From Brasenia schreberi (taxonomy: Eukaryota; Streptophyta; Magnoliopsida; Nymphaeales; Cabombaceae), in NCBI GenBank assembly GCA_036023115.1, contig JAYKKT010000090.1, positions 33,968,001 through 34,032,000 on the forward strand: a stretch of DNA of 64,000 bases. Reading direction: 5' to 3'. A model generated the notes under the pieces. That model ran no database searches and was not told the origin of the DNA. It worked only from the letters and a program-made list of their open reading frames with translations. Of this stretch, positions 56,500-64,000 are shown one piece after another (the stretch's first letter is position 1; every line of letters begins with the position of its first letter). Position numbers and translations under genes: made by a program.

Positions 56500-58420
56500 G
56501 TTGCTAACTTAAAGCCACTTCAAATGGGCTCTTGCCTGTGGTAGAGTTGTGTTGTGAGTTGTAGGAGAATTGAGTTATTTTGAACATAATGACCCAATTA
56601 CGTTCACTAGCTGTCACGTAGTATCATAGGTATTCTTCCAACAATGTGTTCATATGTTTCATCGGACATCAGTTTGTGGATGGTTAGTTGTACAAAAATG
56701 AAGTCTAGATCCAATCTGTTTGAACAACTCTCTCCAAAAAATTGAAGTAAACCGTACTCCCCTATCCGACACGTTATCTTTCGGTACTATGAAGTTCTTC
56801 ACTACCTCTTGTAGGAATATAACATACATAGAAAACCGGTCTACCACTACAAAGATCACTTTTTTCTATCAATACATAAAAATCCACTGGCAAAATCCAT
56901 ACACACTCAACTCCACAACATAATAGGAATGAGCAATGGGTGCAACAACTCAGTCGACCTTGCCTTCTTCGTCTTATCTTGTTGGCACACTGGGCAGGCA
57001 CATATGTAAGCTCTCACTTCTCTATCCACCTGTGACCAATAAAATGAACGGTATAACATTGCTAGAATTTGGTCCACTCCGGGGTGTCATGAGTATTGGG
57101 CATCATGTAACTCATGCAACAGAGTTTTCCTAAGGTCGTCGGGATTTGACACGTACAATTGATCTTGTTGAGTCCATAGCAACTCGTCTCTCAATACGTT
57201 TTTTTCCGTTAAGCCATCCTTCACTTGTTCTTTACATCGAACGTAAGTCTTGTTTATGTTGGCATATTGGTGTGCACGGTCCAGTATGTCACCTTCAACT
57301 CGATATAGGGTTGTTACTACTTCTTGCACCCATTTCCTACTCAATTCATAAGCAACTATTATCTCTTCAAGGATGCTACCTCTACTCAAAATCATACTCT
57401 TCCAAGAGTTCCAACCAATGGGTTTGTCTGGTTGTTAGCTATTTCTTAGTCTTTAGGAAGGTGTTTGCAATGTTATAAGTTACAACGGTAAAAGGAATCC
57501 CAACAAATAGACCTTCCACACATGGAGGCAGTGCACTACTACCGGTAACTCCTTTTCATGCCCCAAGTAGCATTGCTCAACATCCTTTCGTAGGCCATCT
57601 TGAGTTAAAATTGCGCTATAGCCATATCACTAGCATCTATATAAACTTCAAATGATATAGAGAAGTCGGGTAGATGCAACACAGACTCAGTCGTCATAGT
57701 CACCTTAAGGTCTTCAAAGGTGTGCTAGTGTCGACCTATCCACTCCCAGGTTAAGGACTTCTTCAACAAATATGTTAAGAGAACAATAAGCTTTGAGAAC
57801 CCCTTTATGAATTATCGATAGTAATTAGCTAGACCGAGGAAGCTCCTCAAGTCCATTAGGCCCTTAGGTAGTTTCCAAATTTCGATATCTTTCACCCTCC
57901 GTCCGTCTGTCTTGACGATACCATGTCCAACTACATGTACAAGGAACAAAATTTCCTTTATTGTGATATAATCTAAGTATGCCACTACAAACTCATCCAA
58001 TAGTCTGTGTAGGACCTCGTTCATCAACCTACTAAACATGGATGGGGGCATTCGTTAGCCCAAAAGGCATTGATAGGAATTCAAAAGACTCATACCATGT
58101 CACTATAGTCGTCTTAAGTCCATCTTTGAAAACCATCATGCTCTACTCAACCGATCAAAGAGATCTACTACAAGAGACAGAGGGTACCGATCACACATCA
58201 TTACCTTGTTGAATGTTTGGTAGTCAACACACATCTTTATCATCTTCGTTCCTTTGAAACAACATTGGTGAGCCATATGAGCTCTTTGATGGTTTAATAA
58301 TTTCAACTTCTAAGAGTTTTTCCAACTGCTACCTCAACTCAGTGAGCTCAGAAGGACCCATCTGGTAGAAACCTCTACACGGGGGTTGGCCATCCAGCAT
58401 CAACACAATGTCATGTTCAA
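56500..58420 (-). pseudogene. Gypsy reverse transcriptase, RNase H and integrase remnants
   Basis: Reading down from 58420, the reverse transcriptase shows FLSMPFGLTNAP near 58070, FSRLMNEVLHRLLDEF and a mutated active site, YLDYI in place of YLDD (about 57970), then LRSFLGLANYYR. RNase H pieces near 57500-57620 read CYLGHEKELPVVVHCL. Integrase starts in 57087-57395 with a degenerate zinc-binding part (LRKTLLHELHDAQYS). It continues with the core at 56659-56859 (VVDRFSMYVIF, FCTTNHPQTDVR). Frameshifts and stops separate all parts. Confidence 0.85.
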
Positions 58421-58689
58421 TTTCTGTTTGTGGGAGTAGTCTCTTAGGTAATTTTGGAGGCAATATATCCCCTAACTCCTTCAACATGACTTACAGTACG
58501 CCAAGCACAGGGGCTTAGTCCACCATAGGTTGAACTTCTAAGTTTACCACCAACAAAGTCGGCACCCATTTCTTCAACCTTCAACTTAGATGGCCGAAAG
58601 GAAGGTCACTATTTCATCCATCTTCAAAGTACTAAGAGTTGTGACGGCCTTGGTTGTCGTAGTGCCATAGGAAGGGCGTGAGGATCCTA

Positions 58690-59990
58690 TCAACTATTGA
58701 GATGATGAAACTTTAGTGATGGGATAAGTTAGCAAGATGATGCTTTTTGTGTAGCATGCACTGGGTGTCAACCTTAGAGTGGGCGTCTTTAGGGCTTGCA
58801 TGATAGTAGGTCGTGCCAGTACCATAGGGAGTGCTACAGTTGGGGTTTTGGCAGGGGCCCCTCGGGTCACACTATGGCACAAAACCATGTTACCCCTCAT
58901 TGGTGACCACTAGGCCGCCAAGATGGGGAGCAGGCATGGCCTTGGCCTTCCTTAAGAAGTCAATGCCAAGTATTAGTGCAAAATCATCTAATGTTGTCAC
59001 AATGAGGTGCACGTGATCACTCCAACATCCCACAACCAATCTCACTACCGTGTTCATTTCATCCATGCCACTAGCAGAAGCATTCACCGCCTTCAATTTC
59101 TTATCAGATGTAGCCATCTTCACTCTCATTTCTTTCACCCTAGATGATGCTAGGATATGGTGCAAAGCTATGGTATCAATCATAGCCTAGATTGAACAAG
59201 GGTCTATCTCAACCTCAACATAGAGGGGCGTCAGCTTCGTTGGGTGCCCCAGTGTAACAACATTTAGCACTTGAAAGGGGGTGGTCACTACTTCGTTGGC
59301 TTGATCACTCGTAGATTTATCCACCACATCATTTGCTACCGCCTTATTAGGACACTCATGGGCAAAATGTGGTCCTCCATATTCGTAACATCCTTAGTTG
59401 CGCCTAGCTGGTCGATGCGGCTGACCTCTTCTCCATCCTGACCCTCATTGGGGTCTCTGGCCTCTAGGAGCCTAGCCACCTGTTAGGGTGCATCGTGAAG
59501 AGCTTGGCCTTATCCAACTCCCCACTGGTAGCTTGTCCACCTCTTCTATTTCAATTTTTAGGTTTACTCTAACCTTATTCCCGTATAATGTCTTTTCAGC
59601 AACCACAACCTTCTCCTCTTGAGGTATCTTCGGCTATTGTCATGGTCTTATAGACGTTCACCAGGTGATTGTTGTTTCCTCTCGATATGAGTCCAAGGTT
59701 GAAGCCCATGAATGAATAAGAACAGTTGGTCCTTCACGTTCATATCATTTTTGTTAAGTAGAGCGAAGGAAAGCTTCTTCGCATACTCTCTCAACGTACT
59801 AGTGTGTTTCACTTAGAGGATAGTCTCTCTTTCTTGCCAATATATGTAGGTGGGCATGAACTCGTGTAGGAGTTCTTCTCGTAACCTTGCCCAAGAAATG
59901 ATCGTCGGTAGACCACCAAGCCTGGTTGTTCGTTGCTTTCTCCGTCACCAAACTTTTGCATCGCCCTCCATGTAAAGCACTAATGTTAGG
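58690..59990 (-). pseudogene. Gypsy gag and protease remnants
   Basis: The gag end near 59700-59980 reads MEGDAKVWWRRR and LREELLHEFMPTYIYWQERE, typical of Gypsy capsids. A zinc knuckle at about 59345-59400 reads CYEYGGPHFAHEC, with its second cysteine changed to tyrosine. A protease segment at 58890-59183 carries MIDTIALHHILAS in place of the DTGATHNF motif, followed by ILGIDFLRK. It is inactive. Confidence 0.75.
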
Positions 59991-60099
59991 AGTTGGTTTT
60001 TTTCTGGATTCGTGTAGATTTAAAAAAAATGTAATTCATAGAGATAATTTTTGACCATTTTGGCACATCTTAAACTCAAAGACTTATTAGATTCTGGTA

Positions 60100-61345
60100 C
60101 CTTAGGTCTTTGAGCAAGTCTTCAACGATGGTTTCTAAGGATCTCAACGACCCTTGGCTTGTCCCTTCACAAAAGTGTTTTCAAAGACATAAAAGAACTC
60201 AAGGAAGTTAACTAAGTGATTCTCGTTGAGAATAAGACCTGGAAACAATAAAGTAAAACCGAATTTAGCCTAACCAAGGGCCTACCGGAGAGAGTCCATG
60301 TGACTATCCAAAGGAACTACCCAATGGTCTTCCCCTTTGGCAATCCAACTCTTTTAACGGTAGTTTAAATAGTAATGGGGTCGGCCCAAGGAGACTTGCA
60401 ACGTGCAACTCCTTTCATTCTTTTGATGAGTCATTCACTCCTTAGCAACCGCTTCGAGTCCTTCCTATTTGTCTTAGCAACTCGTCTAGTTCTTTCTTTC
60501 AAATTTTCTCTCACTTATCTTTACTAAGACTGTTTTTGCCTTTTGATTTCTCTCCCTTGGCTATTCAGGTCCCTTTTATAACTTTAGGGGTTGGAACAAC
60601 CTTACAAACACTTTATGTAACTCATCATGGTTAATAGACAACCTTATGGTCGGGTGACCACCTACTGACCCATTCTAGCCAACAAACTCACTGGGCCGAA
60701 GACATACAACCCTGCACTATCCTGTTTGGTGGACTAATAGTGGTCAGAAGACACCCTACTGAACCATCCTACTACTTCAATCGTCCTAGCCAACAAACTA
60801 ATACTTGCCAGGGCACACCCTACTCAACCCAACATCCACATTGCTCCTAGACAACCTCAGGTGGGCAGTTCCCACGCTCTCGCTTTCTCAAAATAGACAA
60901 ACACTTCTTATGTATCGGTTTAGACTCCTCTGAAGGTATCATTTCGAGGAAGTCAACCATGTCACAGTCCCGCTCCAGTCTCACTCATGTGGTCTTACCA
61001 CAGGTTGTCTATCATGCATGCCAGTCTCGTGTTGACTTCCAATGAGTGGTATAAGTGTTGTATCATCAAACACAACTGTCGTCTTCACGCATGGGGTACC
61101 AGGGAGTACCACCTGTCATGCCGTTTTGTGTGGGCCTTGCCACAACGAACCAACCTATCCCTACTGATGTTTCCCAACTACTCTACACTTAGGTGGGACT
61201 TGCTTATTCTTAAACCTCTCACTCCCATGCACTAGTATTTTATTCCAACACTACTTTAGGACCACATAGTTGTGTCCTTTGGTGTTATGCATAGGGGTGT
61301 TGTCCTTCAAATATAGCAACAGGGGGCTCATCCGGTTGTGCAATT
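60100..61345 (-). repeat. 5-prime LTR of the Gypsy element
   Basis: It is homologous to 54750-55878 over most of its length. At its outer (right) edge the similarity stops near CATCCGG at 61337, whereas the other LTR continues to TGTAGGCC. The true 5-prime end was therefore lost or replaced. Confidence 0.65.
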
Positions 61346-62087
61346 GTATAATATTATTGAATATGTTACAGGCAAAAATCCCGTGGCTTGCGTACCCACG
61401 CGTATCCTTCATCTGGCGGCTTCAGAGGGCACAAGCATCGGGAGATGCTCGGGCGAAGGCGCACTCACTATGCTCACAGGGTTGAGCATAAACCCCTCTT
61501 GGTTCAAGTGTTTAGTGCTTGGTGGTGTGTGTGGTGTCTTGTACATGTACGAGCCTCGTGAAATATAGCTCGTGTGTGTGTGGCATGAGTTGTACTTGGG
61601 TGATGTGCATGAGTGTGTCATGCACTCGAGTCATGTGGCGTGCGTGGCATTTTGTACATGCACGAGCCTAGAAAAAGGTAGCTCGTGTGTGTGGCGTGTG
61701 TGGTACACGGGTGTGTGAATGTCACTAGGGAGTGAGTTCGGTCCCTTGTAAGCTCGAGTTTGTGTTTGTAAGCTTGGGCAAGTCGGGTCTTGAAACAAGG
61801 CTAGGTAGTGCCTTGAGTCAGTCACGTAGTGGGCTAGGTGGAGCTTGTGGTGCGTGCGCCACCCGCCTGAGTCCATGGTGCGCGCCCGCGCGCCGCCCAT
61901 CCGAAACTTCACAACACGTGCCATGCGTGGACAGATCAGGGCATGGGCGCACGATGGAGTTGGACAGTCATAGCGGCAGGTGAGGGGTCACCATGCAATT
62001 GGAGCCCTGGAGTCGGGTGGTGCGGAAGTTGAAGGGGCGCCTGTGACAGGAATTGACGTTGGGAAGCCGAACCGTCACCACCCCCTT

Positions 62088-62208
62088 GGAGCTGAAGGGG
62101 TGTCGCAGGGAGATGAAGGGGAGCGTGCAGGCGTGACCAACCCCTGGGAGCTGAAGGGGCGCTACAGGGAGACGAAGGGGCGTGGAGGGAGCGTAGGCGC
62201 CACCCCCT
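62088..62208 (+). repeat. Imperfect 59-bp tandem repeat
   Basis: Two units begin GGAGCTGAAGGGG at 62088 and 62147 and share CAGGGAGA, GAAGGGG and a GTGACC/GGCGCC-like end. A weaker third unit (GAAGTTGAAGGGGCG) lies just upstream at about 62027. Confidence 0.75.
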
Positions 62209-62282
62209 GTGCCAGCCGGTTCAAACGTTAAGTGCTGGGCAACCGAACTAGTTGGGGAGTTGAAGGGCCAGCTGAGTACAGC

Positions 62283-62289
62283 TATAAAA
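62283..62289 (+). promoter_or_regulatory. Possible TATA box
   Basis: TATAAAA in the context GCTATAAAAGGCC stands in GC-rich DNA, where it is unlikely by composition. It is followed by two GGACGTGTG repeats (about 62324 and 62344). No open reading frame downstream is recognised. Confidence 0.35.
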
Positions 62290-62760
62290 GGCCGTGTCAG
62301 TCCTGTGGGAGGGGCTGGTTCCCGGACGTGTGGCGGGTTTCCCCGGACGTGTGTGGTTTACTTGTGAGGGTCTTATAGCATTCACCGTGAGGCTGGGCGA
62401 GAAGCGTCTCTACTAGGTCCTTGGGAAGGACCTTAACTAGTTAGGGTGAGTGTGTGTGTTCAAGACCGTGTGGGTGTGTGTAGTCCTCATATGCATGTAC
62501 TGGATCAGTTATATCAAGGTTGACATGGAATGCAACTGGTGATCTTGCTTCCCTTCGCATGCTCTCTTGTGCTTGACCATAGGTGAGTGTAGGTGTGTGT
62601 GTGAGACGTGCACCAACGAAGGGGAGGTTCCACTTGGCACTTGGCGTGTGGCTGAACATCACACATGTAGCCGTCCCATGCGTGCCAAAGGAGAGGCTGA
62701 AAGGATCAAGGAGTTAATTCTTGCCATCACATATGTAGGTTGTTTTTCGGTTTGAAAAAT

Positions 62761-63586
62761 TGATGAATGACATTACATGATGTTGACTTTAGTGCAGGGT
62801 ACCGGTTGAGTCAACCTGTGGTGTAACACTTCCGTGCTCCACGACAGGGTACCGTTCTAGGGCATGCAACAGTATCCGGGACGCTGGGCGTATTCCTGGC
62901 TTCGGCCATGACGTTGTAACCACCAATATGGCCTCGTTGTTTTTGGATGCAACTAATTTGCTTATGGAAAGTCATGAGCTGACCATTTAAATCCCTCACA
63001 GGCCACGACTGACGGTCACCGTGGGACTTGTATTTGGTGCGCCTAACCAGAATGCTTTGTGCTCGTCGTTACACTGATCGACAAGTGACCCTCCGGCAAA
63101 GTGAAACGGTGGCTATCCTGCATAAGGCCCTTGAGTACTGTACCGAATACACATGATAGCAATCTAACATGAAATACAAGGTTTAGTTCTTCCATCTCTT
63201 AAAACAGGTCATCTACTTTGATACGCTACGTCAGCGGGTTCCTCTGTCAAATCCGTCATCTCCCGACTTTGTAGATCCAAGAGTTTTTTGCCTGGAGAAG
63301 TAAACCAGTCTTAAAAAAAGAAAGGCGCAACCAGCCCCAATAGACTTTCTGGTACAACCAGCACCCGAAGTACTTTATTGAGCTTGAGAAGCTCCACCAT
63401 TGAAACCGCCGCAAAAGAAACGATTAGCAATTTGCTTATATTCGCAAGGGGTTTTCTTCTTTGAACCATGACCCCCTTGGTGCGTGTGGGGAGTTCGACT
63501 CCTTCGGGTGCATGTGTGTGGCTTTGGCCTCCCTCCGTAACAAATGAAAGAGATGATCTTCCTAGCCTTCTCGCCAGAGAACTCCA
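62761..63586. other. Unassigned sequence of balanced composition
   Basis: The stretch is less AT-rich than the rest and has short open frames on the minus strand (for example 63375-63650, with GGRPKPHTC and HGSKKKTPC). I recognise no protein family, RNA gene or transposon end. Organellar or repetitive origin is possible but unproven. Confidence 0.3.
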
Positions 63587-63720
63587 GGTTTCGCAACTGA
63601 AGGCGGCTATTTGATATTGCTAGTTCTATTGATGCTGACCTACGATGCACGGGTACTCTGGTTTCGCAACTGAAGGCGGCTATTTGATATTGCTAGTTCT
63701 ATTGATGCTGACCTATGATG
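63587..63720. repeat. 73-bp tandem duplication
   Basis: The sequence starting GGTTTCGCAACTGAAGGCGG is present at 63587 and again at 63660. The first 61 bases are identical except for a single C/T change near the end, after which the copies diverge. Confidence 0.92.
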
Positions 63721-64000
63721 GCATACCTGTGTACCCGGTATTGGTACACATATTCGAGTACACCTTGGTATACTTAGATATGGGTTCTTAAAATTTTCAT
63801 ATTATCCATTTGGGTGCGTATACCTATGTACTGCAATTTCTCAATTTTTTTGTGAGTTTGCTTGATTCAACTCAGAAGTGTAAATGTTTCCATGTTAAAA
63901 CTATATGCAAATTTTATATTTATAAATTTAATCTTTCACATTATATTGTCATATTCAATTTTGTGTAACTTCTATACTCATATCCTCGAATTTTCAAAAT

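Larger units (their letters stand above)
54690..61345 (-). mobile_element. Decayed Ty3/Gypsy LTR retrotransposon
   Basis: Two long LTR-like blocks in the same orientation (about 54750-55878 and 60100-61345) share extended similarity. For example, CAAGGAGA is followed by GCAACRTGC, then CTTAGCAA and CGCTTCGA. A CCCACGC/CCATGCAC stretch and the end GTTGTCCTTCAA with GCAACA also match. Between them, the minus strand reads gag, protease, reverse transcriptase, RNase H and integrase, the Gypsy order. The reverse transcriptase active site is altered and all frames are broken. The 5-prime end of gag and the primer site are missing. Outer boundaries are estimates. Confidence 0.82.
61346..62760 (+). 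other. GC-rich, GTGTG-rich block of unknown nature
   Basis: The segment has a base composition unlike its neighbours and many GTGTGTG runs. Two related hairpins of the form CACGAGC...GCTCGTG occur at 61549-61573 and 61661-61687. It also contains a tandem GGAGCTGAAGGGG repeat and a TATA box. Its layout, a GC-rich upstream part followed by a TATA box and leader-like sequence, resembles an LTR or a promoter, but neither a partner repeat nor a coding sequence is visible. Confidence 0.35.

Noticed and set aside
62761..63586. Balanced-composition sequence suggesting organellar DNA inserted in the nucleus.
   Set aside because: I could not recognise any mitochondrial or plastid gene in it, so no NUMT or NUPT is called. 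A search against organelle genomes would decide.

Overview
This window is nuclear DNA from a flowering plant. It has spliced genes with plant-style introns, an AGAMOUS-type MADS-box exon, a chloroplast-targeted Hsp70 and plant families of Copia, Gypsy, RTE-LINE and hAT elements. I cannot place the species from sequence alone. Only three host genes are supported; most of the rest is transposon-derived.

Left part (1-5.5 kb): exon 1 of an AGAMOUS-like MADS-box gene on the minus strand (2620-2801), with its first intron running off the left edge. The open frame extends upstream of the ATG without any AUG. A perfect (TC)47 tract lies 2.6 kb upstream. From 5.9 to 18.5 kb come an internally deleted RTE LINE, compound microsatellites, two diverged LTR-like blocks, an orphan GC-rich exon-like segment and a decayed RTE copy. 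A MITE with 21-bp terminal inverted repeats (18711-18997), a dead hAT transposase gene (19.7-22.3 kb) interrupted by an RTE copy, and a 2.9-kb RTE copy with an internal inversion (23733-26608) follow.

Middle part: a complete seven-exon SEC20-type SNARE gene (28694-46426, plus strand). Its fourth intron is about 13 kb because an old Copia element (32112-45017) inserted there. A second Copia element (35997-43942) inserted into the first, and a near-full-length RTE LINE (36727-39967) inserted into the second. Target-site duplications support each step. Five extremely short RTE insertions (26-51 bp, 3-prime tails only) lie between 23.9 and 31.3 kb.

Right part: an intact eight-exon plastid-stromal HSP70 gene (49229-54424, plus strand, 703 aa) with an RTE fragment in intron 1. 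Just downstream is a decayed Ty3/Gypsy element on the minus strand (about 54.7-61.3 kb). It is followed by a GC-rich block with a TATA box and tandem repeats, and an unassigned stretch with a 73-bp duplication at the right end.

The host genes have unrelated jobs: floral organ identity, Golgi-to-ER membrane fusion, and chloroplast protein folding and import. The unifying theme is layered retrotransposition. The most unusual signal is the set of hyper-truncated RTE tail insertions with target-site duplications, which ordinary repeat annotation would miss.
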